Assembly (NCBI GenBank): GCA_020160755.1
Contig: JAIUPN010000009.1
Location: forward strand, 1-64,000
Reading direction: 5' to 3'
Source of the DNA: Pseudomonadota bacterium
GTDB lineage: Bacteria; Pseudomonadota; Alphaproteobacteria; Sphingomonadales; Sphingomonadaceae
Length of the DNA stretch: 64,000 nt
Made by a program: the position numbers and the translations under genes. A model generated the notes under the pieces. That model did not search any database, was not told the origin of the DNA, and worked only from the letters and a program-made list of their open reading frames with translations. Within the stretch, counting starts at the first letter, position 1; every line of letters starts with the position of its first letter. This document shows positions 23,307 to 32,192 of this stretch, piece by piece.

Positions 23307-26117
23307 CTACCAGCGGATCGTCACTCCGACCGTACCGCCATAGCGGCGGCTGCGTGGGCCGTCGGCGTCGAAGCCATAGTCACCCTTCACATGCACGGCG
23401 ACGCTTTCGCCGAAGCGCGCGACGAGCCCGGCCCCGACCTCGGCCTCGGTCCGGCCGAGGTCGGCGCGGATCGGGTCGGTGCTGAAACGCGTGCTCTGGT
23501 CGCCCGAGAGTCCGTGCCACAGGCTGGCATGAAGATAGGGCTGGATCGCGCCATATTCGCCCTGCAACCGCAGCCCGACGCGTCCGGTCAGCGAATCGCC
23601 CGCAGCAAAATCGATCGTCGAAAAGGCATCGGCGCGGTCGTCGAGCTTGATCCGTTGCCAGACGATCTGCGCTTGCGGCTCAAGCGTCCAGCGGTTCGAC
23701 AGCGCGATCGGATATCCGGCTTCGAGCGAAGCTGCCCAACCCTTGCCATCAACGTCGATTTCCTCGCCGCTGCTCGCGGCAGCTTCGCCGTCGAACCAGC
23801 TGTGCATGACGACCGCGTCGACATACCAGCCGCTTTCGCCGACCAGCGTTGCATAGCCGGCAAGGCTGGTCGCCTTGACGTCGATCTGGCCGACCGTCAG
23901 GTCGTTCCAGCCGAGCGCACGTCCGCGGACGGTGCCGTCGGTCGACGCGCGCCCGATGAAGGCGCCGAGGCGGAGATGGGTGCCGCCGTCCTCGCCCCAG
24001 CCGGCAAAATCCTGACCGATCTGGAAGCCTGAGAGGTCGCCGTCGAGCGAGGGGGCGACGGCGCCGTCCCATTTGATCTCGCTATTCTCGGCAAAAACAC
24101 GGCCCCAGGTCGACGGGAGCACGCCGTCGCCGCGTAGCAGCGCCTGCTCGCCGCGGCGCTCGTGGAAGGTGCCGAGCGTGGCGGCGGCGAGATGATGCGC
24201 GACCGGCACCGCCGCGACGAAGGCGGGTACCTCGGGGCGGTAGAGCGGAACGACTTCGCCAGCCTCGGCGACAACCGGTGTGGCGTCGGGCGTCGGTGGC
24301 GGGACCGCGGGGTCGGGTGAGGGAAGCGGCGCCGGCTCCGCGGGTGGTTCGGGCGGCGGCGGCGGCGCTTCGGGCGCGGGCGCGGGAGGCGGCGCGGGCG
24401 TCGGCGGTGGTGGCGGATCGGTCACCGTCACCGGCGGCGCCGGGTCGACCGGGTCGGGATCGACCGGCGTCGGCTCGGGCGGCGGGGGCGGGGGATCGGG
24501 CACGGGCGGCGGCGGGGGTGCCGGCGGCTCAGGCGGAAGAGGTTCGGGCGCGGACGCGGGCGGCGGTGTCAGGACCGGCGGCGCGGGCGCGGGTTCGGGC
24601 GGCGGCGGGGCCGTGGGGGCGGGTGGCGGCGGCAAGGTCGAGCGCAGATACCAATTCTCTCCCGTCCCGGTGGTGGTGCCGCCGCGGAACAGGAAATATT
24701 CATAGGCGCCGACCGCGACGCGATGGTTGAGCGCAAAGGCGCCGCTTGCGGTCGTGGCGCCATTGGCCGCCTCGACAACGAGGATTCCGTTCAGCGCCGT
24801 GACGGCGCCGGTGCCGCCGGCATTGAGCACGGTGACCCCCGTCGTGCCCGACGCGTTGCCGCCGTCGATCACCAGCCTGTCCGACCGGGACGCGTCATCG
24901 CCAAGCACCGTGTCGATCAGCAGCAGCCCGTCATTGCCGATGTAATTGCCGCGCACGGTAAAGCTGTCGCCCGGTGCGTTGCCGCCGTTGGTCAGGTCGA
25001 TCCGCCCGGCGTTGACGAACGTCGCGTGCTGGCCCGCGGTGAAGGCGGTGATGCCGCCCCGAAGCCCGCCGCCAAAGATCGTGCTCGACGCGTCGAGCAC
25101 GAAGCGGCCGGTGCCCGTCCCGGAATCGCCGAGCGTCAGGAAACCGTCGAAAGTCAGTTCGCTATCGTTCGTCACTGTAATGGTTTCCCAGCCGTCGAAG
25201 TGCGCAACACCGCCCGTCGTCACATTGTCGAAAACGAGGGCGTCACTGCCTTCGCCGCCGGTGATCCGTGGCGACCGGCCGAGGTTGGCGGCGGTCAGGT
25301 CGGCAAGGCGCGCGCTGTCATTGTCGCCGCCCATGTCGATCGTGCCATGGACGACGCCGCCGCCGTCCCAGACGAAGCGGTCGGTGCCGGCGCTCATCAG
25401 CACGTCGCCGCCCACCGATCCGCCCCTGACTGTCACGCTGTCGGTGCCGCCCGACACGCTGATGTTGCCACCGATCGTGCCGCCCGACAGGATGATCGTG
25501 TCGTTGCCGAACCCGGTGACGAGATTGCGGTCGATCGTGCCGCCCGACATGTCGAACAGATTGTCGGCAAGCTTCATGTTGACGCGCCCGATGCGCCCGC
25601 CCGTCATTCTTGCGATGTCGCCATCGTCGAACGCGTCGACGATCCGGCCGCCCGACATGAAGAAGGTATCGAGCGAGCCGCCCTGATTAAGAACATTGAT
25701 CTCGCCGCCCGTCATCGCGAAATCGTCGACGCCTTCGCCCTGCTGGACCTGGCCGGTGACCGTTCCGGCGCTGATCCGGAAACGGTCGTCGCCATTGCCC
25801 TGATCGACCGAGCCGTTGATGCGGCCCGAATCGATCGCGATGGTGTCGGCGCCGGCACCGAATGTCACATTGCCGGCGATCGTGCCGGTTCCGCCCGCGG
25901 GGAGCGTCAACTGGTTGTTGCCGCCCGGATCGTCGAGGCCGCCGGGCGAGGTTCCGCTGCTGCAAACATGCGTGTCGTTGCCGGCGGTGGGCGTGAAGGC
26001 GCACTGGGCGAGGGCAGGGGAGGCTTGCCCTAGGGCGAGGCCGGCGACTGTCGAAAGCAGAGCCCGCTTTTGGCGAACGGCAAAAGCTATCGTGCTCGTC
26101 GTGGGAATCGCGGGCAT
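23307..26117 (-). CDS. Autotransporter (type V secretion) with polyproline linker
   Basis: This 936-residue protein has a signal peptide (cleaved near Ala-Leu-Ala-Gln), followed by a passenger of repeated short strands ending in Ser/Thr-Gly-Gly (SGGTI, TGGEI, RGGSV), characteristic of a beta-solenoid. A Pro-rich linker of about 120 residues (about 492-613) follows, then a C-terminal beta-barrel of about 270 residues ending in Trp. The barrel inserts in the outer membrane and exposes the passenger. Only one Cys pair, near residue 40-52, is evident in the passenger start. It is convergent with the ferredoxin-reductase-like gene, only 3 bases apart. The function of the passenger is unknown; adhesion is plausible. 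Confidence 0.9.
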   Translation of the reverse strand: MPAIPTTSTIAFAVRQKRALLSTVAGLALGQASPALAQCAFTPTAGNDTHVCSSGTSPGGLDDPGGNNQLTLPAGGTGTIAGNVTFGAGADTIAIDSGRINGSVDQGNGDDRFRISAGTVTGQVQQGEGVDDFAMTGGEINVLNQGGSLDTFFMSGGRIVDAFDDGDIARMTGGRIGRVNMKLADNLFDMSGGTIDRNLVTGFGNDTIILSGGTIGGNISVSGGTDSVTVRGGSVGGDVLMSAGTDRFVWDGGGVVHGTIDMGGDNDSARLADLTAANLGRSPRITGGEGSDALVFDNVTTGGVAHFDGWETITVTNDSELTFDGFLTLGDSGTGTGRFVLDASSTIFGGGLRGGITAFTAGQHATFVNAGRIDLTNGGNAPGDSFTVRGNYIGNDGLLLIDTVLGDDASRSDRLVIDGGNASGTTGVTVLNAGGTGAVTALNGILVVEAANGATTASGAFALNHRVAVGAYEYFLFRGGTTTGTGENWYLRSTLPPPPAPTAPPPPEPAPAPPVLTPPPASAPEPLPPEPPAPPPPPVPDPPPPPPEPTPVDPDPVDPAPPVTVTDPPPPPTPAPPPAPAPEAPPPPPEPPAEPAPLPSPDPAVPPPTPDATPVVAEAGEVVPLYRPEVPAFVAAVPVAHHLAAATLGTFHERRGEQALLRGDGVLPSTWGRVFAENSEIKWDGAVAPSLDGDLSGFQIGQDFAGWGEDGGTHLRLGAFIGRASTDGTVRGRALGWNDLTVGQIDVKATSLAGYATLVGESGWYVDAVVMHSWFDGEAAASSGEEIDVDGKGWAASLEAGYPIALSNRWTLEPQAQIVWQRIKLDDRADAFSTIDFAAGDSLTGRVGLRLQGEYGAIQPYLHASLWHGLSGDQSTRFSTDPIRADLGRTEAEVGAGLVARFGESVAVHVKGDYGFDADGPRSRRYGGTVGVTIRW

Positions 26118-26190
26118 AAGACATCACTCCCTTTTCGGGTCAGTGTGCCCCCCTGTTCGCGCAGGCTATAAACCGAGTGTTGCCAAATCG

Positions 26191-26844
26191 CTAAGCATCG
26201 ATCGGTGGCTCATCGCCGAGCGCCTTTTTGAGCGTCGCCTTGATGTTGCGGAGCAGGCGGCGCAGCGCGACGATCACGATGACCGCGGCGACCGCGAGCA
26301 GGATCGCAATGACGATCGCGAGCGGCGGATAGGCGATGGCGAGCGCAAGGAGGCCGCCCGTGGCAACGTCTTCGCCGGTCGAGACAACCGCATTGCTGAA
26401 GGGTTCGGGGCTGATGTTGACGACCGCGCGCGTCGTGGCTTTTGCGCCATGGCTCAAGAGCGCGCCGCCGCCGCCCAGCAGGAAGGCGATTACCTGCCAC
26501 GCCGGATCCGAGGAATCGACCAGCGCGAGCGCGAGCAGCGCGCCGCCGAGCGGGCGGATGATGCTGTGCACCGTATCCCAGATCGAATCGACCCACGCGA
26601 TCTTGTCGGCGAGGAATTCGGCGAGTGTGCCAACCAGCGCGACGCCGAGGACCCACGGGTTGGCGAGCACCTGCAGCGCCGCCAGATGCTCGGGCAGCGG
26701 AAGCCAGCCGAAGTGCATCGCGATCCCGGTCGCCAATATGGTGAGGTAAAGCCGCCAGCCCGCCAAAAGGCTCAGGCTGCCCGCAACCCCCAAAATCTCG
26801 ACGATTCCCAAAGCCCTGCTCCCCGCCGTTGACCTGTCCGGCAT
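26191..26844 (-). CDS. DUF4126 membrane protein
   Basis: This protein of about 217 residues has several hydrophobic segments and the DUF4126 features: an N-terminal ILGVAGSLSLLAGWRLYL helix, a D-K-I-A-W-x-D-S-I-W-D segment, and a Gly-rich LLGGGGALLSHGAKA segment. The C-terminal tail is basic and cytoplasmic. It is a conserved bacterial inner-membrane protein of unknown function. The ATG at 26844 is chosen because the longer frame (to 27039) would overlap the divergent NUDIX gene and lacks family features. The spacing to the NUDIX start is about 70 bases. Confidence 0.8.
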   Translation of the reverse strand: MPDRSTAGSRALGIVEILGVAGSLSLLAGWRLYLTILATGIAMHFGWLPLPEHLAALQVLANPWVLGVALVGTLAEFLADKIAWVDSIWDTVHSIIRPLGGALLALALVDSSDPAWQVIAFLLGGGGALLSHGAKATTRAVVNISPEPFSNAVVSTGEDVATGGLLALAIAYPPLAIVIAILLAVAAVIVIVALRRLLRNIKATLKKALGDEPPIDA

Positions 26845-26914
26845 CTTGCACCCGCCGGGGCGTACCCGCAATGGCGAGATGACAAGGCGGAGCGGCGCAG
26901 TTATCGCTTGTGCC

Positions 26915-27712
26915 ATGACCCGGAACATTCCTCCTTCAGCCTCGCCCGCGACTTTGCCCGATGGCGCCATTCCCGCCGCGACGCTCGTCATCATGCGCCC
27001 CTCCGACAACGGCGGGGCCGATGAGATATTGATGGTCAAGCGGTCGACGACGATGGCGTTTGCCGCCGGTGCGGTCGTGTTTCCCGGTGGCCGTGTCGAT
27101 CCCGACGACTATCTGGTTGCGCGGCAGCACGGCCTTGTCGCCGATGAGGCCGACGGGGCGGGGCGGGTTGCCGCGCTGCGCGAGACGCTGGAGGAAACGG
27201 GGCTTGCGGTCGGCTGGCCCGGGCTGGCGGAAGGCGATGTCGCGGAAGTGCGCCAGGCGTTGCTCGCCGGGACCCTGCTGTCCGACATCCTCGCGGCGAG
27301 GGGCGACCGAATCGCATTGGAATCATTCGTTCCCTTCGCGCGCTGGTGCCCGAACTTCAAAGAGGCGCGGACCTTTGATACGCGATTCTACGCGGTGGCA
27401 GCGCCGCCGCATGGCCATGAACTGACGGTCGAGGAAGCCGAGCACAGCCACATTTTCTGGGCGAGTGCGCAGGGCACGCTGGCGATGGCGGACCGTGGCG
27501 ATGTGTCGGTCATTTTCCCGACCCGCCGCAACCTTGAGCGCCTCGCACTGGCCGCCGATTTTTCCAGCTTTTCTGCGCATTCCAACCAGTTTCCGGTCGA
27601 ATTGATCACGCCATGGATCGAGGAGCGCGACGACGGGCCGCACCTGTGCATTCCCGCGCATCTCGGATACCCTGTCACGAGCGAAAGCTTCGATCGCGTA
27701 CGGCGTGGATAA
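26915..27712 (+). CDS. NUDIX hydrolase
   Basis: This 265-residue protein has a NUDIX box at about residues 75-97 with RETLEETGLAVG, matching the R-E-U-x-E-E-x-G-U core that binds the divalent metal. A preceding F-P-G-G-R-V-D segment and a following helical domain also fit. NUDIX enzymes hydrolyse nucleoside diphosphates linked to another group; the precise substrate is not readable (an ADP-ribose- or CoA-type pyrophosphatase is possible). The start at 26915 (MTRNIPPS) is chosen over 26846, which would reach into the DUF4126 promoter. Confidence 0.85.
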   Translation: MTRNIPPSASPATLPDGAIPAATLVIMRPSDNGGADEILMVKRSTTMAFAAGAVVFPGGRVDPDDYLVARQHGLVADEADGAGRVAALRETLEETGLAVGWPGLAEGDVAEVRQALLAGTLLSDILAARGDRIALESFVPFARWCPNFKEARTFDTRFYAVAAPPHGHELTVEEAEHSHIFWASAQGTLAMADRGDVSVIFPTRRNLERLALAADFSSFSAHSNQFPVELITPWIEERDDGPHLCIPAHLGYPVTSESFDRVRRG

Positions 27713-27743
27713 ACGGCGTTCGGGCGAACAACTTTTTCCCTAT

Positions 27744-27758
27744 TTAGCAATTTGCTAA
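27744..27758. promoter_or_regulatory. 15-base palindrome upstream of the small membrane-peptide gene
   Basis: TTAGCAA and TTGCTAA are perfect 7-base arms around a single T. The site is 131-145 bases before the small-protein start and 32 bases after the NUDIX stop. It is AT-rich in a GC-rich setting, which suggests a protein-binding site. No regulator can be named. Confidence 0.4.
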
Positions 27759-27888
27759 GAATTGGCGGACTAGGGCAAAACGTCGTTGCAATTGCTGAAG
27801 CCTGTCCGTAAGAAGGCCGGGCAGAAGCAGACCGGGGATTTTTCCTTGGTGTGATTCGACAAGACTAATCCAGTGGACGGAGAAAATG

Positions 27889-28116
27889 ATGAACCTGCTT
27901 AAGAAGGCTGCGATCTCTCTCGCAGCGACCTCGATGATCGCGGCGCCGGTTGCGGCGTCGGCTGCTCCCGCCGCCAGTGCCGCTTCGGCCGTTGATGGCC
28001 AGAGCGAGCTCGAAGGCAGCACCAGCTGGATCATCGCTGTTCTCGCCCTCGTTGCTGTCGTTGGCGGCATCATCATCGCGTCGGACAACGACGACGATTC
28101 GCCGACCAGCCCGTAA
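27889..28116 (+). CDS. Small membrane protein with signal peptide
   Basis: This protein of 75 residues (or 76 from an ATG at 27886) has a signal peptide (hydrophobic, ending in Ala-Ser-Ala-Ala), a short Ser/Glu segment, one transmembrane helix of 18 residues (WIIAVLALVAVVGGIIIA) and an acidic tail S-D-N-D-D-D-S. It resembles other small alphaproteobacterial proteins with a signal peptide, a helix and an acidic tail, of unknown role. A GGAGAA site is just before the start, and a terminator-like hairpin is 24 bases after the stop, making it a single-gene unit. Confidence 0.7.
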   Translation: MNLLKKAAISLAATSMIAAPVAASAAPAASAASAVDGQSELEGSTSWIIAVLALVAVVGGIIIASDNDDDSPTSP

Positions 28117-28140
28117 TCGACGGCTGATCGATAACGATAC

Positions 28141-28173
28141 CAAAAGGCTCCGAGCTCCGCTCGGGGCCTTTTG
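28141..28173 (+). terminator. Rho-independent-type terminator hairpin
   Basis: CAAAAGGC/GCCTTTTG with CCGAG/CTCGG and one G-T pair form a 14-bp stem with a 5-base loop. The lower part is A-rich on the left and T-rich on the right. It lies just after the small-membrane-protein stop and before the convergent nitrilase gene. Confidence 0.75.
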
Positions 28174-28241
28174 TGCGTCTGGAGCCGACGATTTTCGCAG
28201 ACTCGGCATCCGGCGCCGGGCGATGGCGCCGCTTTAAGCGC

Positions 28242-29108
28242 TCACAGATCGACGTTCCTTATGGTGCGTGACCGCGCGAGCGGGATGGCTTGCCGCGCAC
28301 GCTCCACTGCGGCGCTGTCGATGGGGGCGAGCCGGATCGCAAAGCATTCATCGCTGGTGCTTCCGGTCGCCCCGGCATCGGCAAGGACGCTGCCCCACGG
28401 ATCGACCGCGATGCTGTGACCATAGGTCTGCCGGCCATCGGCGTGCATGCCGCATTGTGCCGCCGCGACGACATGGCATCCCGTTTCGATCGCGCGCGCG
28501 CGCATCAGGACATGCCAATGCGCTTCGCCGGTCGACACGGTGAAGGCCGCCGGGATCGCGATCAGTGTCGCGCCGCGGTCGACCAGCGCGCGATAGAGTT
28601 CGGGAAAGCGCAGGTCGTAACAGACGCTGAGCCCCAGCTGCCCTAACGGGGTGTCGACCACCGCCAGCGTGTCGCCCCCGGCATAGGCCGCCGATTCCTG
28701 CCAATTCTCGCCCGAAGGCAGGGTGACATCGAACATATGGACCTTGTCATATCGCGCGCGGATGCTGCCATCGGCGGCGATGATATGGCTGCGGTTGACG
28801 CGCCGTTCGCCGTCATCGGCGAGCAGCGGCATCGAACCCGAATGCAGCCACAGCCCGTGTTTCCGGGCCATCGTCTGGAGCGCGGCGGGCCAGAGGCTGT
28901 CGGCCTCGCGCGCGATGTGCGCCGCCGACCGCGCGCGATCGCGGTCGAGCAGCACCGACATTTCGGGAAGAAAGGCCATAGCGGCGCCGCTCGCCGCGGC
29001 TTCGTCCATCGCGCGGTCGATCGTCCGCAGGTTGGCGGCGGGGTCGATTCCGCTCGTCATCTGGATCAGCGCGGCGAGGGGGGCGGCGGGTGAGGGTGGT
29101 GTCTCCAT
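28242..29108 (-). CDS. Carbon-nitrogen hydrolase (nitrilase family)
   Basis: This 288-residue protein has the complete nitrilase-type catalytic set: Glu in AFLPEMS (near 45), Lys in YDKVHMFDV (near 120) and Cys in SVCYDLRFPELYR (near 162). The sequence is close to the Nit/omega-amidase branch that hydrolyses deaminated glutathione or alpha-ketoglutaramate-type amides. The start at ATG 29108 is the only good one. It is divergent from the M16 protease gene and convergent with the small-membrane-protein gene. Confidence 0.9.
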   Translation of the reverse strand: METPPSPAAPLAALIQMTSGIDPAANLRTIDRAMDEAAASGAAMAFLPEMSVLLDRDRARSAAHIAREADSLWPAALQTMARKHGLWLHSGSMPLLADDGERRVNRSHIIAADGSIRARYDKVHMFDVTLPSGENWQESAAYAGGDTLAVVDTPLGQLGLSVCYDLRFPELYRALVDRGATLIAIPAAFTVSTGEAHWHVLMRARAIETGCHVVAAAQCGMHADGRQTYGHSIAVDPWGSVLADAGATGSTSDECFAIRLAPIDSAAVERARQAIPLARSRTIRNVDL

Positions 29109-29234
29109 GGCCTCTGGCTAAGCCGCCGGGGCGCCAAGGACAAGCGCGGAGGACTGCCGCGAAGGGCGGGTGCGACGAACAGGCGTGGTGACAGTTCAGT
29201 GGCCAGCAAGGTTCGAAGGCGATAAGATGGGCCA

Positions 29235-32183
29235 ATGTCCTATTCTCCCGCGCGCCAGCCGCTTCGTTTCACGCCCTCGCTCCTCCTCGCCGGTGCTGCC
29301 GCGCTGCTTCTGATGCCGCTTGTCGCCGATGCGCAAACCGGCGCGCCGGTCGCCACCGCGCAGAGCCAGGCGAAGAACAGCGACTGGCTCTATGCGGGCA
29401 GCGACATCCCCCGCGATACCGCCTGGCAGTTCGGCGTCCTTCCCAACGGGGTGCGCTATGCGGTCCGGAACAATGGGGTGCCCCCGGGTCAGGTGTCGAT
29501 CCGTGTCCGCATGGACGTCGGCTCGATGTTCGAAACCGGAGACGAGCGCGGTTATGCGCACTTGCTCGAGCATCTGACCTTCCGCGGGTCCGAACATATC
29601 CCCGACGGCGAAGCGAAGCGGATCTGGCAGCGCTTCGGTGTGACCTTCGGCAGCGATTCGAACGCGCAGACGACGCCAACGCAGACGGTGTACCAACTCG
29701 ACCTGCCGAGCGTCACCGCGGCCAATCTCGACGAAAGCATGAAATTGCTGTCGGGCATGATCCGCGAGCCACGCATCTCGGAACTGGCGGTCGCCGCCGA
29801 GCGCGGCGTGGTGATGTCGGAACTGCGCGAATCCGACGGACCGCAAAAGCGGATCGGCGACGCGACCAACGCGCATCTCTTTGCCGGGCAATTGCTCGGC
29901 GACCGCTCGCCGATCGGCACCACGGCCTCGCTGGGGAAGGCGAGTGCGACATCGGTCGGCGCATTCCATAATCGCTGGTATCGTCCCGACCGGGCGGTGG
30001 TCGTGATCGTCGGCGACGCCGACCCTGCGGAACTGGCGCGGCTGGTCGCGAAATATTACGGCGACTGGAAAGCCGAGGGGCCCAATCCCGCCGATCCCGA
30101 CTTTGGCAAGCCCGATCCCGGGCAGCCCGCCGCGCGCGAGATCGTCGAGGCGAACCAGCCGCTCGCGCTGACGCTGGCGATGGTACGGCCGTGGAAGAAG
30201 CGGATCGACACGGTCGAGAATACGCGGCGCCTCTACCTCGAATTCATCGCACAGGCGCTCGTCAACCGCAGGCTGGAGAATCGCGCGCGCAGCGGGGGCA
30301 GCTATCTGGTCGCGACGGTCGAGCAGCAATATGTCAGCCGCAGCGCGGACGTGACGATGGCGTCGATCGTTCCTTTGAGCGACTGGAAAGCCGCGCTCGC
30401 CGACGTGCGCGGGGTGATCGCCGATGCGACAAAGAACCCGCCGTCGCAGGCGGACATCGACCGCGAAGCCAATGAGATTCAGGCGTTTCTGGTCAAGGAA
30501 CTCGAAAACGCCCGCAACGAGCCCGGTGCGCGGCTGGCCGACGATATGGTGCGCGCGGTCGACATCAACGAAACCGTGACCAGCCCGCAGGGGCAGGTCG
30601 ACATGTTCAAGGCGATCCGCGCCTCGGCGACGCCGAAGGTGATGCTCGACATCAGCAAGGCGATCTTTGCCGCGCCGGTGACGCGCGTCGTGCTGACCAC
30701 GCCGACCGCGGCGGGCGGTGACGCCGCGGTGCTCGCGGCGCTGAAGGCGCCGGTAACCGCGCGCGACGACCGGCTGGCAACCGTAAAGGCCGACTTCAAG
30801 CAGCTTCCCGCGGTTGGCCGGCCGGGGACGATCACCTCGACGACCCCCATCCTCGGGCTCCGCGCTGAACGGATCGAATTCGCCAATGGCGTGACCGCGC
30901 TGATTTCGAACAACAAGGTCGAACCCGGCAAGGTGCGCGTCAACGTGCGTTTCGGCACCGGCAACCGCAGCGTCGCCGCCGATGCACCGAATCTCTTGTG
31001 GACCGGCGACTATGCGCTGGTCGCGAGCGGCATCGGCCCGTGGGGACAGAATGAGATCGACCAGCTCACCAACGGGCGGCAGATCCAGATGAATTTCGCG
31101 ATCGACGACGACGCATTCGAGCTGTCGGCCGAAAGCAAGCCCGCCGACCTTGCTGACCAGATGCGGCTGATGGCGGGCAAGCTGGCGCAGCCGCGTTGGG
31201 ACCCCGCTCCGATCGAGCGGCTGCGGATCGGCTATCTCACCGGATACGACCTCAACGATGCGACGCCGAACGCGGTACTCGACCGCAACCTGCGCGGCTG
31301 GCTGACGAACAATGATGCGCGCTGGGCGGCGCCCGACAAGGCGCAGATCGAGGCGCTGACGCCGGCGGCTTTCCGGGCCTTCTGGGAGCCGCGGCTGGCC
31401 AGCGGGCCGATCGAGGTGCAGATTTTCGGCGATCTCGAAACGGTCGATTACAAGAAGATCCTCGCCGAAACGCTTGGCGCACTGCCGCCACGGCAGACTT
31501 TGGCACCGGCCGGCGGTCAGCGCGTCGATTTCGCGAAGCATGTGACGGCGCCCGAAATCGCCTATCACCGCGGCGAGCAGGGGCAGGCGGCGGCGATGAC
31601 CGCATGGCCGACCGGCGGCGGGCTCGCCAGCCCGCGCGACGCGCGGGGGCTTGAAGTGCTGGCGGCCATCTTCAACGACCGTCTGTTCGACCGCCTGCGC
31701 GCTGAACAGGGCGCAAGCTATGGGCCCGTCGTCGACAGCCATTGGCCGACCGGGTTCGACAGCGGCGGTTACCTGCTCGTCGGCAGCCTGCTTGCGCCGA
31801 AGGACCTCGACCGATTCTATGGCATCGCGCGTGACATCGCCGCGGACCTCGTGGCGCGCCCGGTCAGCGCCGATGAGTTGACGCGCAACGCGGTGCCGAT
31901 TCGCGAACAGGTCGCGCGCGCATCGACCGGCAATGTCTATTGGATGTTCCTGCTCGAAGGCGCGACGCGCGACCCGCGCGTTGCCGCCGCCGCGCTGTCG
32001 ATCCAGGACGATATTTCGGCGGTCACCGCGGCCGACGTCCAGCGGCTTGCACGCCAATATCTGACCCCCGCGCGCCAATGGTCGCTGGCGATCCTGCCCA
32101 AGGGGATGACGTTGGCTGACGCGTCGGCGCTGGGCGCTGCGGCGCCGGCACCCGTTGCCGCGCAACCGGTCGGCGGGCGCTAA
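29235..32183 (+). CDS. M16-family zinc metalloprotease (pitrilysin-like)
   Basis: This 982-residue protein has a signal peptide (hydrophobic 14-33, cleaved near Ala-Asp-Ala-Gln), placing it in the periplasm. The inverted zinc motif H109-L-L-E112-H113 is followed by a later Glu-rich segment. The C-terminal half is a second M16 fold without an intact HxxEH, as in two-domain insulysin-type peptidases. These enzymes degrade peptides. It overlaps no neighbour; it begins 126 bases from the divergent nitrilase gene and is convergent with the antiporter gene (9 bases apart). Confidence 0.93.
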   Translation: MSYSPARQPLRFTPSLLLAGAAALLLMPLVADAQTGAPVATAQSQAKNSDWLYAGSDIPRDTAWQFGVLPNGVRYAVRNNGVPPGQVSIRVRMDVGSMFETGDERGYAHLLEHLTFRGSEHIPDGEAKRIWQRFGVTFGSDSNAQTTPTQTVYQLDLPSVTAANLDESMKLLSGMIREPRISELAVAAERGVVMSELRESDGPQKRIGDATNAHLFAGQLLGDRSPIGTTASLGKASATSVGAFHNRWYRPDRAVVVIVGDADPAELARLVAKYYGDWKAEGPNPADPDFGKPDPGQPAAREIVEANQPLALTLAMVRPWKKRIDTVENTRRLYLEFIAQALVNRRLENRARSGGSYLVATVEQQYVSRSADVTMASIVPLSDWKAALADVRGVIADATKNPPSQADIDREANEIQAFLVKELENARNEPGARLADDMVRAVDINETVTSPQGQVDMFKAIRASATPKVMLDISKAIFAAPVTRVVLTTPTAAGGDAAVLAALKAPVTARDDRLATVKADFKQLPAVGRPGTITSTTPILGLRAERIEFANGVTALISNNKVEPGKVRVNVRFGTGNRSVAADAPNLLWTGDYALVASGIGPWGQNEIDQLTNGRQIQMNFAIDDDAFELSAESKPADLADQMRLMAGKLAQPRWDPAPIERLRIGYLTGYDLNDATPNAVLDRNLRGWLTNNDARWAAPDKAQIEALTPAAFRAFWEPRLASGPIEVQIFGDLETVDYKKILAETLGALPPRQTLAPAGGQRVDFAKHVTAPEIAYHRGEQGQAAAMTAWPTGGGLASPRDARGLEVLAAIFNDRLFDRLRAEQGASYGPVVDSHWPTGFDSGGYLLVGSLLAPKDLDRFYGIARDIAADLVARPVSADELTRNAVPIREQVARASTGNVYWMFLLEGATRDPRVAAAALSIQDDISAVTAADVQRLARQYLTPARQWSLAILPKGMTLADASALGAAAPAPVAAQPVGGR

Positions 32184-32192
32184 GGCGTCTCG

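Noticed and set aside
24280..24705. Gly-rich plus-strand frames opposite the polyproline linker of the autotransporter.
   Set aside because: They are complements of Pro-coding triplets and are not independent genes.
29196..32165. A 989-residue minus-strand open frame opposite the M16 protease gene.
   Set aside because: The plus strand has a signal peptide and HxxEH. The minus frame is Arg-rich and low in order, and has no family feature.
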